Assembly: GCA_022009755.1 (NCBI GenBank)
Contig: CP091722.1
Location: 1,806,001-1,870,000 of the forward strand
DNA length: 64,000 bases
From: Oscillospiraceae bacterium
GTDB taxonomy: Bacteria; Bacillota; Clostridia; Christensenellales; QALW01
Direction: 5' to 3'
This document shows positions 1 to 8,856 of this stretch, piece by piece (position 1 is the first letter of the stretch; each line of letters begins with the position of its first letter). The position numbers and the translations under genes were made by a program. The notes beneath the pieces were generated by a model. It was not told where the DNA came from. It saw only the letters and a list, made by a program, of their open reading frames with translations, and did no database searches.

Positions 1-105
1 CTGTACCGGGAATTCCGCAATATCGGGCGCTGCGCTGCATCCGGCAAAAACACAGCAGAAGGCAAGCAGGGCGCTTACCAGCAGGGATAAAAAGATTTTT
101 TTCAT
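1..105 (-). CDS. Lipoprotein N-terminus, partial (cut by window edge)
   Basis: Reading the minus strand from the ATG at 105 gives 35 residues that run off the window. They form a lipoprotein signal peptide: MKK, a hydrophobic stretch (IFLSLLVSALLAFCCV), and a lipobox FAGC with the acylated cysteine near residue 24. A strong GGAGGAAGA ribosome binding site sits directly upstream. The mature part visible is too short to assign a function; a substrate-binding lipoprotein is common for this architecture but is only a guess. It is divergent from the membrane protein gene starting at 410. Confidence 0.7.
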   Translation of the reverse strand, partial: MKKIFLSLLVSALLAFCCVFAGCSAAPDIAEFPVQ

Positions 106-180
106 TCTTCCTCCAAAAACGGCTGTCGGCAATGCCGCGCTGCGGTATCCGGTAAAGCCGGAAGCGTATTTTACGGCTGT

Positions 181-208
181 ATTATACTATAAATTCATGC
201 AGAAAACA
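181..208 (-). promoter_or_regulatory. Putative promoter for the lipoprotein gene
   Basis: On the minus strand TTGTTT (208-203) and TATAAT (186-181) are spaced 16 bp, about 75 bp upstream of the lipoprotein start. Sigma-A-like, not tested. Confidence 0.4.
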
Positions 209-250
209 ATCGGGCGGTGGCCGTTTGCAAAAAGTTATTATTTTAATGCT

Positions 251-278
251 TTGCAACGGGGAAAAAATACTGTATAAT
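251..278 (+). promoter_or_regulatory. Putative sigma-A promoter, divergent
   Basis: TTGCAA (251-256), 16 bp, TATAAT (273-278), upstream of the membrane protein gene at 410. It forms a divergent pair with the minus-strand promoter. Confidence 0.5.
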
Positions 279-409
279 AATGATACAAGGGCGGGGATGC
301 ACGCGCAGGGGTATGCCTGCGGCGGGCGGAGCTTACGCATAAAGGAAACAACGAAAAAGCGGCGGCGCAAGAACATGCGCCCGTGTCCGGAAAAAAGGAG
401 AATGCGACT

Positions 410-1141
410 ATGGCTGACAGAGGTTCCTCAAAGAAGAAAAACACCAATTCGGCGGCATACATACTGCTTGCCGCGGGCGGCATTGCGCTGCTGATAGTAA
501 TAATCGCCATTGTCATAAGGTTTACGGGTAGCCCGGAGCCGGCGCCGAGTGCAACGCCGACACCCACATATCAGAACACGGAGATTCCCGTATACACGCA
601 GCAGAGCACTGTTACGCCGGAAAACACTCAGGCGGTCGATCCGGGCCCCACATCGGATATTGCGCTGGAAACTCTGAATGTGCCGCAGGACAAGGTGTTT
701 GCGGTGCATCTGACGGTGGACAGCGGGGAAATGCGGGAAGAGGATCCCGTATTTGACGAGGAGTATTCCGTTCTGGAGCAGGACGATACCGACTATACCG
801 ATGTAAAAATGCTGGTGTTTTTAACGGATTACCGCGGCAACAGCAAGGTGTACCGCTTTGATACGGCGGATGTCACGATACGCCTTAAGAGCTTCCTTTT
901 GCCGGGGGGCGAGCCCAAGGCCATAGAGGAGCTTTCCGAGGTGAACCTGCGCGTGGATGCGGCGCAGAACCTGCATATAACCTGGGCGGGGCAGAAGGCG
1001 TACATCGACGGCGAGGGCACGGGAGCAAGCGGTATAACCGCACAGAGCGGCACCTGCGAGCTGACGCTTCAGGCAAGCCGCTGGGGCTTTTGGATAAGAG
1101 CCGGTATCAGCACTGAGGCTTGCGGCGCGGAGGAAAGGGTA
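410..1141 (+). CDS. Membrane-anchored hypothetical protein
   Basis: Start chosen at ATG 410, with AAAGGAG 8 bases upstream, rather than the GTG at 383. The protein has a Lys-rich N-terminus, one transmembrane segment near residues 15-37, a Pro/Thr-rich linker with PSATPTPTY, and an extracellular domain of unknown fold rich in Asp/Glu. The reading frame continues without a stop into the next gene. That next gene has its own ribosome binding site (GGAGG at 1129) and start (TTG 1142), and a TGA lies at about 1116 in another frame, so a lost base near the end probably fused two genes. No family recognised; first of a three-gene set of single-pass membrane proteins. Confidence 0.55.
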
Positions 1142-1806
1142 TTGAAAAAATATATACCGTATCTGAAAAAAGCGGCGGTTCTGCTTGCCGTGCTGCTTGT
1201 GGCAACAACGGCGCTGACCGAGCTTATATATAACCGCAGAGCAACCCGCATAGGGGACAACCACGCCATTATATTCTTTTACAGAACAAATGTCCCCGGC
1301 GGCAGGGCCTCCGCGTGGCAGCAGAGCCTGAAAGAGGCGCACCCGGAGATAGAGCATCTGGAGGTGCAGTGCTTTGATGTTTCGGTGCAGGGCGGCGGAA
1401 TGGGAGCCGGCGGTACGGTGCAGTCGGGCGCGCAGAGCGGTTGGCAGATTATAACCACCCGCATGGCGGCAAATGAGTGCGATATACTGCTGCTGGACAA
1501 GGAAAGATACGAGTTTCTGCTGGCGGGCGGCTATCTGAAGCCCATGGAGCCGGTGGAGGCGCTTTTAGCGCGCGCAAAAAGAAGCGAAGGCCGGATATAC
1601 GGCTACGAGGTGCAGCAGATGATGTTCCGTGGGCTGGAATTCCCGGGCAGCGCGCTGCCGGATAACAGTATATGCAGCACTGCGGCATCGTCCCAAGTGA
1701 TAATGTGCCTGTATGTGCGTGCCTCCGAGCAGGGAGAGAAGCTGGCATATGAAATTCTCTCCGGGGCAACGGCGCTGCCAAAGAGTGACGATAGGGAAAA
1801 AAATAA
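1142..1806 (+). CDS. Single-pass membrane protein with extracellular binding-protein-like domain
   Basis: Starts at TTG 1142 behind GGAGGAAAGG. MKKYIPYLKK is followed by a transmembrane segment (residues about 11-25) and an extracellular domain containing the stretch ECDILLLDKERYEFLLAGGY. That stretch resembles the equivalent part of the gene at 1942 (ADVLILRDDDLALLAAQGRL), so the two look paralogous. A D-I/V-L-hydrophobic segment of this sort recalls periplasmic-binding-protein folds, but that is inference. The open frame runs on to 1954 through an intergenic hairpin; the true stop is probably near 1783-1806 (TGA or TAA in neighbouring frames), so the end is uncertain. Confidence 0.5.
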
Positions 1807-1825
1807 AGACAGACTGCCGCATGCG

Positions 1826-1870
1826 GCTTATCCGCCTGCCCCCGCCCGCCCACCCGGCAGGCGGATAAGC
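1826..1870. repeat. 15-bp perfect inverted repeat hairpin
   Basis: Arms 1826-1840 and 1856-1870 are perfect reverse complements (GCTTATCCGCCTGCC) around a C-rich 15-base loop, between two membrane protein genes. There is no good T-run on the plus strand, so it may be a processing or weak termination hairpin. Confidence 0.55.
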
Positions 1871-1941
1871 AAAAAGCCGCGCACAAAAGTGCGGGCATTA
1901 AAGACGGGCGGAGGGACGCGCGGCGGACAAAAAAACGAAAG

Positions 1942-2583
1942 GTGCGGAAATTGAAGGCGGAAACAAGAAATCGGCTGCGGCCGCTGGGTGCGCATAAGGC
2001 GCTTTATATTGTGACGCTGGCGGTAATGCTGCTGGTTACCGAGTCGGTATACTACTTTATTCAGGCAGCGCCCACTTCGGAAAAGCTCACCGTGTGCTTT
2101 GTGGATACGGCCGGCGCAACGCTGGGCTCATATGACAGAATATGCGCGCAGTTCGGCGATAATACCCATGCCGCCTTTGTAAGCCGCCGGAACACCGATG
2201 CCTTTGCCCTGCCCGGAAACGAAGGGCAGGCGCTGGAGGACGAGCTGGTGCGTCAGGGCGCGGATGTGCTTATACTGCGGGATGACGACCTTGCGCTGCT
2301 GGCTGCGCAGGGAAGGCTGGCGCGGCTGGACCGCACGCCTCTCACCCCCCAGGAGGAACGGCTTACCTGCATTGACGGCGTCTGCTTCGGCATACTTATA
2401 GACGGCATAGATTTAACCGGCATGGGGGATGCCTTTTGGGGGTATAAGGACGGCACCGCGGAAAACAACAGGTATATATGCGCAGCTGTTTTGGAAAAGG
2501 CGGACGGATGCGCTGAAGCGCTTGCGGCGCTTGCGGATTTTTCCGCGCGCCTGAGCCTGCGGGAAGAAAACGGGAGCAAATAA
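1942..2583 (+). CDS. Single-pass membrane protein, paralogue of the preceding gene
   Basis: 213 residues from a GTG start. A basic N-terminus precedes one transmembrane segment (about residues 19-39, LYIVTLAVMLLVTESVYYF). The extracellular region begins with TSEKLTVCFVDTAGA and contains GADVLILRDDDLALLAAQG, matching the layout of the upstream gene. The pair may be membrane-tethered solute-binding-like proteins acting together; no transporter lies beside them. No database family recognised. The gene ends just before a short hairpin and the dipeptidase gene. Confidence 0.5.
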   Translation: MRKLKAETRNRLRPLGAHKALYIVTLAVMLLVTESVYYFIQAAPTSEKLTVCFVDTAGATLGSYDRICAQFGDNTHAAFVSRRNTDAFALPGNEGQALEDELVRQGADVLILRDDDLALLAAQGRLARLDRTPLTPQEERLTCIDGVCFGILIDGIDLTGMGDAFWGYKDGTAENNRYICAAVLEKADGCAEALAALADFSARLSLREENGSK

Positions 2584-2614
2584 CGGCCCTTACGCACAAA
2601 AAGCTAAGGGCTTT
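2584..2614 (+). terminator. Weak intrinsic terminator
   Basis: GCCCTTA at 2585-2591 pairs with TAAGGGC near 2604-2610, followed by TTTTAT, immediately after the stop at 2583. Confidence 0.45.
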
Positions 2615-2644
2615 TATGGCGGAAACGCCGGAAAGGATAATATT

Positions 2645-4012
2645 ATGGATATGCATAAATATATTGACGAGCACAGGGACGCCATGGTGTCCGACCTTAA
2701 GACATTGCTCAGGATACCCTCCGTTGAGGGGGAGCCGCAGCCCGGCGCACCCTTCGGCAGCGAGGTAAGAAGGGCGCTGGACACGGCGCTTGAGATGTGC
2801 AGAAAGCTGGGGCTGCACGCGGTGAATGTGGACGGCTATGCCGGCTATGCCGAAATACCGGGCTGCACCGGGGAGCAGATAGGCGTGCTTACGCACCTTG
2901 ATGTTGTGCCCTGCGGAAAGGGCTGGTCCTATCCGCCCTTTGACGCATATGAGAAACGGCGTTGTATGGGCCCGCGGAAGTATGCGACGACAAGGGTCCG
3001 CTGGTGGCCTCGGTATATGCTTTGGCGGCCTATGCACAGTCGGGCGCGCAGCCCAAAAAGAACATCCGGCTGATATTCGGCTGCAATGAGGAAAGCGGCT
3101 GGGGCTGCATAGATTACTATTCCGCCCATGTGGGTCTGCCGGAGGTGGGCTTCTCCCCGGATGCGGATTATCCGATAATAAACACCGAAAAGGGAATATA
3201 TCAGTGCACGCTCAGCCGCGATATCAACTGCGGCAGCTATGAGGTGAGCATTCACGGCGGCGACCGCCCCAATGTTGTGGCGCCGGAGGGCCAAGGCGGT
3301 GATAAAGGGCAATACGGATAAGCTGGCCTTTGCGCTGCTGGAATACGATTGCCACTCAAACGGCATTTCCTATACCGTGCAGAAGGATACGGTTACCATT
3401 ACAAGCAAGGGCGTTCCGGCTCACGCCTCCACGCCGCAGGAGGGCAAAAATGCCGTATGGCCGCTGCTGGAGCTTATTTCCCGCCTGCCCATGGACGGCG
3501 AGCTGCCCGCCGCAGCCAAAGAGATATACGAAAAGCTGTGCCGCACAACGGACGGCAGCGGAATCGGACTTGCGCTTTGCGATGAGGTTTCCGGCGCGCT
3601 TACCGACAATCTGGGTATAATTGAGCTGGAAAACGGCAGGCTCAGCCTTACCGTTGATATCCGCTTCCCCGTTACCTTCAGCGATAAAACGGTGCGCGAG
3701 GGGCTGCTTGCGGCCTTCCCCGGCTATACCTTAAGCGAGGGTCATGTGCAGCAGCCGCACCACACCCCCAAGGAGCATTACCTTGTGCAGGCGCTCAGCC
3801 GTGTTTATCAGCGCCGCACCGGGCAGGAGGCGCGCTGCATTGCCATCGGCGGCGGCACCTACGCCCGCGCCCTTAAGACCGGAGTGGCCTTCGGCGTAAA
3901 CCGCCCCGGCGCGCCGGAGTATGCCCATAATACCGATGAGCGCATGAGCATGGACGAGCTTATGGAGGATGTGCATATGTTCGCCGATGTCTATAAAGAG
4001 CTGGCGGATTAA
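2645..4012 (+). CDS. pepV: PepV-type M20 metallodipeptidase (frameshifted)
   Basis: Zinc aminoacyl-dipeptidase of the M20/PepV family, a cytoplasmic enzyme that cleaves dipeptides. Start ATG 2645 with GGAAAGGA upstream. Metal and catalytic motifs are present across frames: THLDVVPCG (H84, D86), DDKGPL, NEESGWG, DADYPII, GGGTYAR and the late AHNTDE histidine; the full length of about 455 residues fits the family. The gene is split over three frames, with breaks near 2945-2985 and 3290. All conserved blocks survive in order, so sequence errors are more likely than decay. A terminator follows at 4052. Confidence 0.85.
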
Positions 4013-4051
4013 GCCTGCGGGCAGCAAAATAAAGCATAAAAACCGAGAATT

Positions 4052-4086
4052 AAAAACGGACGCACCCGACAGGGCGTCCGTTTTTG
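4052..4086 (+). terminator. Intrinsic terminator after pepV
   Basis: AAAAACGGACGC pairs with GCGTCCGTTTTT around a 9-base loop, with a T-run; 40 bases after the pepV stop. Confidence 0.85.
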
Positions 4087-4148
4087 CATGCCGAAAAGCT
4101 TTTTCAAAAGGCGTAATATAAAGCCGTGCGGGAAAAACGCTAAACAGA

Positions 4149-4177
4149 TTGACAAAAGCGCCGCGGCAGCGTATGAT
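4149..4177 (+). promoter_or_regulatory. Sigma-A promoter of mgtE leader
   Basis: TTGACA (4149-4154), 17 bp, TATGAT (4172-4177). It lies about 300 bases upstream of mgtE, so the transcript has a long leader. Confidence 0.75.
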
Positions 4178-4299
4178 AGCATTGTATGTGCATACGGGCG
4201 GCAGACTTGGGGCAAAAGCTTCGGGCTGCGCGGCGCTTATGCAAACAGGTTCATTTTACTGCATTTTTTACAAGTTTATTCAGGAAGGGAAGGGTGAAA

Positions 4300-4398
4300 A
4301 TGGACGCAGGAAGTACGGCGAGTATGCGTGATTCTGTTCGATCGTGCGGCGATGTTCCCTTATGCGGACATTGTTTTACCCGCCCGACGGTTTTCTGA
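4300..4398 (+). CDS. Possible 32-residue leader peptide upstream of mgtE
   Basis: A short ORF (MDAGSTASMRDSVRSC...) starts at 4300 behind GGAAGGGAAGGG and ends just before the leader hairpin at 4426. It has three Cys, two Pro and four Arg. A translated leader followed by a terminator-like hairpin would suit attenuation control of the Mg2+ transporter, but coding is shown only by the ribosome binding site and position. It does not resemble known Mg2+ leader peptides that I can identify. Confidence 0.35.
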   Translation: MDAGSTASMRDSVRSCGDVPLCGHCFTRPTVF

Positions 4399-4425
4399 AT
4401 CCCATACATAACTGACTTTCTAAAT

Positions 4426-4450
4426 CCGTCCCCGGAGGGACGGGGCATTT
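4426..4450 (+). terminator. Attenuator-like hairpin in the mgtE leader
   Basis: CCGTCCC (4426-4432) pairs with GGGACGG (4437-4443), followed by GGCATTTTTATG. It lies between the mapped promoter and the mgtE start, so read-through must be possible for mgtE expression. Confidence 0.65.
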
Positions 4451-4478
4451 TTATGCAAAAAAATTTAGGAGGGCATTT

Positions 4479-5851
4479 ATGTCAAAGGAAGAGTTGCTTA
4501 CAAAAGCGCTTGAATTGCTTGAAAAGCGCAAATATTCCGAATTAAGATCCGAACTGATCGACATGGAGCCGATCGATATAGCGCGCCTTTGCGACGACCT
4601 GCCGGAGGAGAAGCTGCCGGTGGTTTACCGTCTGCTGCCCAGGAGCTGGCGGCGGAGACCTTTGTAGAATTAGACCCCGATATTCAGGAGCTGCTTATAA
4701 AATCCTTTTCCGATAACGAGCTTCACGAGGTGTTAAAGGAGCTTTACCTTGACGACACCGTGGATATCATAGAGGAAATGCCGGCAAGCGTTGTGCGCAG
4801 GATACTCAATTCCTCCTCGCCGGAGGACAGAAAGGCCATAAACGAGCTGCTGAAATACCCGCAGGACAGCGCGGGCAGCATAATGACCACGGAGTATGTC
4901 TGCCTTAAGGCGGGCATGAGCGTGGCCGAGGCCTTTGATCACATACGGGCAACCGGCGTGGACAAGGAAACCATATACACCTGCTATGTTACCGATGAAA
5001 ACCGGCATCTGGTGGGGGTGGTAACGGTGAAGGACATGCTGCTTAGCAGCCCGGAGGCCCGCATAGGCGATATAATGGACGATAATGTGCTCTCTGCCGT
5101 TACCCATGAGGATGAAGAAAGCGTTGCGGAAAAATTCAAGCGTTACGACCTGCTGGCTCTGCCCGTTGTGGACAACGAGAACCGCCTTGTAGGTATAGTT
5201 ACCGTTGACGATGCAATAGATGTATTAACGCAGGAAACCACCGAGGACATTGAAAAAATGGCGGCAATCACGCCGTCCGACCGCCCGTATCTTAAAACTC
5301 CGGCGCCGGTCATATTTGCAAAAAGAATTCCGTGGCTGTTGGTGCTGATGATATCCGCCACCTTCACGGGGGGCATTATCAGCTCCTTTGAAGGGGCGCT
5401 TGCCGGGCTGCCCATTCTTACCGCCTTTATCCCCATGCTTATGGACACCGGCGGAAATTCCGGCTCTCAGGCGTCGGTTACCGTTATACGCGGCCTTGCC
5501 CTAAGCGAGATCCGCCCCTCCGACTTTTTAAGAGTGATCTGGAAGGAAACGCGGGTGGCGCTGCTGTGCGGCATTACGCTCTCCGTTGCGGCCTTCGGCA
5601 AGGTCATGCTTATTGACCGCATGCTGCTTGGCAATACCGCAGCGGACGCTTCGGTTGCGCTGGTGGTGGGGCTTACCCTTGCGGTTACGGTGTTGGTGGC
5701 AAAGCTTATAGGCTGCACCCTGCCCCTGCTTGCAAAATGCCTTAAGCTGGACCCTGCCGTTATGGCAAGCCCGTTTATTACCACCATAGTGGATGCGGTA
5801 TCGCTGCTTGTGTATTTTGCGGTGGCCTCCTCCTTGCTTCAGATGCCGTAG
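4479..5851 (+). CDS. mgtE: Magnesium transporter MgtE (frameshifted)
   Basis: Mg2+ channel of the inner membrane. ATG 4479 with TTAGGAGGG upstream. Order: N-terminal MgtE_N helical domain (Leu/Glu-rich), two CBS domains (around VCLKAGMSVAEAFDHI and VLSAVTHEDEESVAEK) that sense Mg2+, then five membrane helices with the pore segment TGGNSGSQAS. One frameshift near 4638 splits residues 1-55 from the rest. Restoring an A in CCCAGGAG (CCCAAGGAG) gives LLPKELAAETF and rejoins the frames. Expression is probably controlled by the leader with hairpin 4426-4450; no M-box riboswitch was visible. Confidence 0.9.
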
Positions 5852-5906
5852 CGGCTTTCAAGCCCCGGATACGGCGGCATACGGATTTGCAAGAGAATCA
5901 ATATAA

Positions 5907-5950
5907 AAATAAGCGCGCAGGTGTTTCCGGCGCGCTTTTGCATTTTTTTC
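5907..5950. terminator. Bidirectional terminator between convergent genes
   Basis: AAGCGCG (5911-5917) pairs with CGCGCTT (5931-5937), followed by TTTGCATTTTTTT and preceded by an A-rich stretch, between mgtE and the convergent phosphoesterase gene. Confidence 0.7.
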
Positions 5951-5964
5951 ATGCGGCACTTAGG

Positions 5965-6426
5965 CTAAAGGCAGAACAGATACGGCTCGACCGAGCCGTT
6001 TTTTATGTCCAGACGCGCATACTGCGGCGAAAAGCGGGAAAATGCGCCGGGGCATACCAGCAGCACGCCCTGCTGCCAGGTGATATCGGCAATATGGGTG
6101 TGCCCGTAGCAGGCGCAGGCAGCGCCCAGCTCCAGCGCTCGGTAAGTAAGACGCGTAAGGGAATATTTTACCCCCAGAGTATGCCCGTGCACCAAAAGTA
6201 TCTTTACCCCCTCAAGGGTTATAACCTCTTCATCGGGCTGAACGCTGCCCGGATCGCAGTTGCCCCGCACCAAAGCGGTGAATTTGCCGTTTTTTCGGGC
6301 AAACTCCTCGCCGTCCGAGGCGTGATCGCCCAGATGCGCGTAGGCATCGGCGTCCCTTGAGGCGGCAAGCAGCATATCAAAATCGCGATAGCCGTGGCTG
6401 TCCGATATTACATAAAGCCTTTTCAC
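5965..6426 (-). CDS. YfcE/MJ0936-family metallophosphoesterase
   Basis: 153-residue calcineurin-like phosphodiesterase. The metal-binding motifs are all present: SDSHG (residues 8-12), LGD, RGNCD, VHGH and YGHTH. The length matches the small YfcE/YsnB group, which hydrolyses phosphodiesters in vitro; physiological substrate not settled for the family. Its ATG overlaps the stop of the upstream rdgB by four bases (ATGA type), so the two are translationally coupled, as is common in Firmicutes. Confidence 0.85.
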   Translation of the reverse strand: MKRLYVISDSHGYRDFDMLLAASRDADAYAHLGDHASDGEEFARKNGKFTALVRGNCDPGSVQPDEEVITLEGVKILLVHGHTLGVKYSLTRLTYRALELGAACACYGHTHIADITWQQGVLLVCPGAFSRFSPQYARLDIKNGSVEPYLFCL

Positions 6427-7019
6427 AGCCGTCCCTCCGCTCTTTCCCTCTTAAGCCATTTCGCAAGGCTCTGCGCGGCGCGGGCGCGGTGGGATATGCG
6501 CATCTTTTCTTCGGGGGATATCTCCGCCGAGGTGCAGCCGTAATCGGGAAGGAAGAATATCGGGTCATATCCGAAGCCGTTGCACCCCGAGGGGCTGTAT
6601 GCGATCTCCCCCCTCCAGCTCTCCGCGGAATACCGCCTCGGTTTCTCCGCATACATAGGCCATGGCGCACACAAAGCGTGCGCTGCGCTGTTTTTTATCC
6701 TTCATGTTTTCAAGCACAAGGCGCAGATTGGCTTCGTCGTCGCCGTGATGTCCGCAGTAGCGTGCGGAATATATGCCGGGCGCGCCGCCGAGTGCGTCCA
6801 CCACCAAACCGCTGTCGTCCGCCACGCAGGCGCAGCCGCTTATTTGGGCGGTTTCCCGTGCCTTTTTAAGGGCGTTTCCTCAAAGGTGCTGCCGTCCTCC
6901 AGCGTTTCATGCTCTATTCCCGCTTCCTTAAGGGAGAGTATTTCATCAAAAAGCCCGCACAGAACGGCCTTCATTTCAACAAGCTTTTTTTGATTGTTTG
7001 TGGCGATTATCAGCTTCAT
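6423..7019 (-). CDS. rdgB: RdgB/HAM1-type dITP/XTP pyrophosphatase (frameshifted)
   Basis: House-cleaning nucleotide pyrophosphatase that removes dITP and XTP. N-terminus MKLIIATNNQKKLVEMK carries the (A/S)TxNxxK motif; VADDSGLVVDALGGAPG and GFGYDPIFF / SHRARA close the active site. Two indels break it: a lost A near 6880 (GAAACGCC, expected GAAAACGCC) and an extra G near 6606 in a G run. Correcting both gives a single protein of about 198 residues, the usual size. It overlaps the phosphoesterase start. Confidence 0.88.
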
Positions 7020-7107
7020 ACTGTTTGCTGTTTTCCTCCGATTTACCTTTTGGGATATATTTTGCGCTTGCCCCTTTGCGGGATTGTATTTCGGGCACTG
7101 GTTGCGG

Positions 7108-8079
7108 TTATTTCAGCTTTTCGAAGTTCTTGAAATGCAGCTTTGCAAATTCCGAAAGGGAATCCCGCCCGGAGAGCCTGCATATGCCCTGCGCCGCGCG
7201 GTCCGCCGCCGCTCCGGCGCCCTTGGGCAGGATAAAGCCCTCCGGCCCCGCAGAGCGCGACAGCCTTTCCATTTCCGTCAGAAAGCGTTCCCGTGCAATA
7301 ATTGAGGCCGCCGCTACCGCGGTGTCCCTCTCGCCCTTGGGCGTTTGCAGCACGCGCGCGCCGCGTCCCCTTTCCATAAGCGCCCGCTTAAGCACATATT
7401 CTCCGGCAAACTGATCCACTATCACATCGCAGCAGGCGCCGTGGCGCTCCAGCAGGTTTTCTATCACGCGGGAGTGCGCCCAGGCAAGCAGCGTGTTCAG
7501 GTTGCCTATTTTTTCATAAAGGCGGTTATAGCTTCCCGGCAAAAGGCACAGCACCTCGATATCCTCCTTGGGCAGCATGCTGCGTATGCCGCGCGCCAGC
7601 TCAAGGTTGCGCTTATCCGAGGAAAGCTTGGAGTCCTTTACTCCCAGCGTGTCCAAAAGCGCCTCGGAGCGCTCGTTTACATACACTCCGGCCACTACGA
7701 GAGGGCCGAAGAAGTCGCCCTTTCCGGATTCGTCGGTGCCTATGCGGCAGCCGGTAAGGCTTATTTCCTTAACGGGGCGCGCCGTAAAGCAGGAAACCTC
7801 CTTTGAAGCGCATGCCTTAGCGCCCGCGTTGCCGCAGCACTGCGACGCCAGAAGCTCTGCTAACCCCTGAGGGCCGTTCTGCTGCACAAGCCTTGTGCAT
7901 ATGCCGTTTTTAGAATAGTACAGCACAAGATAAAAGCGCTCCTGCGCCATGCAGGAAAACCTGTATCCGTAGGGTATCTCGCTTTGCGCCTCAACGGCAA
8001 TGCCCTGCTGCTCAAGCAGGCCTTTAAGCGCCTCTGCACCCTGCGCCTTGGGCAGGGAAAACGGGACGGTAGATGTCAT
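7108..8079 (-). CDS. rnhC: Ribonuclease HIII
   Basis: Cleaves RNA in RNA/DNA hybrids. Start taken at the ATG at 8079 (MTSTVPFSLPKAQG); a longer frame to 8178 lacks homology-like sequence. An N-terminal TBP-like substrate-binding domain (about residues 1-100) precedes the catalytic domain with GTDESGKGDFFGP (D-E-S-G-K-G signature of HII/HIII), VDQFAG and the basic C-terminal helix. About 323 residues, typical for RnhC. Uninterrupted. Minus strand, upstream of rdgB with a gap of 88 bases. Confidence 0.92.
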   Translation of the reverse strand: MTSTVPFSLPKAQGAEALKGLLEQQGIAVEAQSEIPYGYRFSCMAQERFYLVLYYSKNGICTRLVQQNGPQGLAELLASQCCGNAGAKACASKEVSCFTARPVKEISLTGCRIGTDESGKGDFFGPLVVAGVYVNERSEALLDTLGVKDSKLSSDKRNLELARGIRSMLPKEDIEVLCLLPGSYNRLYEKIGNLNTLLAWAHSRVIENLLERHGACCDVIVDQFAGEYVLKRALMERGRGARVLQTPKGERDTAVAAASIIARERFLTEMERLSRSAGPEGFILPKGAGAAADRAAQGICRLSGRDSLSEFAKLHFKNFEKLK

Positions 8080-8130
8080 TTGCTGCTCTTTTCCGGAAGC
8101 GCCGCCGGGCATCTCAAAAGGAGTTGCCCG

Positions 8131-8159
8131 TTGACATTTTCCTTTCATTGTGCTATCAT
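8131..8159 (+). promoter_or_regulatory. Strong promoter upstream of tRNA-Arg
   Basis: TTGACA (8131-8136), 17 bp, TATCAT (8154-8159), pointing toward the tRNA gene 126 bases downstream. A perfect hairpin GCAAACGG-AA-CCGTTTGC follows at 8184. Confidence 0.6.
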
Positions 8160-8284
8160 TATAGCCGCTTAAGGGCAAAAAAGCAAACGGAACCGTTTGC
8201 GTCCGGCCAAACTGCCGCCCACCTTAATATCCCTTACTGTTTTATATTCATTTTATCATTAGTTTTATCATCGATGCTCTGTAT

Positions 8285-8361
8285 GCGTTTGTAGCTCAGC
8301 AGGATAGAGCGCTCCCCTCCTAAGGGAGAGGCCCCCGGTTCGAATCCGGGCAGGCGCACCA
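8285..8361 (+). tRNA. tRNA-Arg (anticodon CCT)
   Basis: Cloverleaf fits: acceptor GCGTTTG pairs with CAGGCGC (two G-U pairs), D-arm AGCTCAGCAGGATAGAGC, anticodon stem CTCCC/GGGAG with loop CTCCTAA (anticodon CCT, reads AGG), T-arm CCGGTTCGAATCCGG, and an encoded CCA end. Typical of Firmicutes tRNAs. Its 3' end abuts a terminator hairpin and a repeat also found at 9225. Confidence 0.95.
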
Positions 8362-8392
8362 AAGTCCCAAAGGCGTAAGTCTTTGGGACTTT
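8361..8392 (+). terminator. tRNA terminator hairpin
   Basis: AAAGTCCCAAAG pairs perfectly with CTTTGGGACTTT (8381-8392) around an 8-base loop, directly after the CCA end of the tRNA. Confidence 0.75.
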
Positions 8393-8500
8393 AACTTTTA
8401 CCTCTTTACTATTCACTCTTCACTAAAAAACGCCTTTGGGAATTGGAAGTAATAAGTAATAGTGAAAAGTGAAAAAGTATTCTGCAAGGCTTTGCCTTGC
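8361..8500 (+). repeat. Tandem-cassette repeat, copy A
   Basis: About 135 bases also found at 9225-9350: a shared hairpin AAAGTCCCAAAGGCG..., a shared AAAACGCCTTTG segment, and a shared GGAAGTAATAAGTAATAGTG block ending in GGCTTTGCCTTGC. It carries an internal inverted repeat (TACTATTCACTCTTCACT against AGTGAAAAGTG), giving a MITE-like fold. Confidence 0.65.
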
Positions 8501-8508
8501 TTTTTTTA

Positions 8509-8690
8509 TTAGATGTAATACGAGTTTTCAAAGAATTAAGAGCAGTAAATGTGAAAGCACGCTTATTAATCAGTTTTTGCGCTTTGGAACAAGTATCGGT
8601 GCTAATATCAGAGAAGCCTTCTATGCTCACGGTAAAGCTGATTTTATTGCTAAACTTCAAATTGCCTTCACAGTGGCTTTTACATTAACA
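8509..8690 (+). pseudogene. Remnant of a four-helix-bundle (23S rRNA IVP-type) protein gene
   Basis: A translated stretch includes LRFGTSIGANIREAFYAHGK followed by ADFIAKLQIAF. This closely matches the signature of the four-helix-bundle family (PF05635, found in 23S rRNA intervening sequences and as stand-alone genes), which usually reads LLRSGTSIGANIREAxxAxSKxDFIxK. Upstream and downstream parts drift out of frame and no intact start is seen, so the gene is decayed. It lies between the two copies of the cassette repeat downstream of tRNA-Arg. Confidence 0.6.
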
Positions 8691-8856
8691 ATCAGGACAC
8701 AAATTGTTTGTTGCGTAAAAATTAAACTTTTTGTGTTGCTCAACAAACATTCACAGAAATACAATAAATGTAATCAACCGACGGTAGAAAAAGTTAAACC
8801 GCCGTGTTGTTGCTCTTAAAAAATGAATATGATATAATTTATTCAGGGGTGATAAA

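Noticed and set aside
3730..4027. Minus-strand ORF at the end of pepV
   Set aside because: Antisense to the conserved GGGTYAR and AHNTDE region of the dipeptidase.
4178..4478. M-box (Mg2+) riboswitch upstream of mgtE
   Set aside because: Conserved M-box segments were looked for by eye and not found; only a hairpin and short ORF are supported.
8234..8416. 60-residue minus-strand ORF across the tRNA gene
   Set aside because: It is the familiar false ORF produced by reading a tRNA backwards (VRLPGFEPGASPLGGERS).
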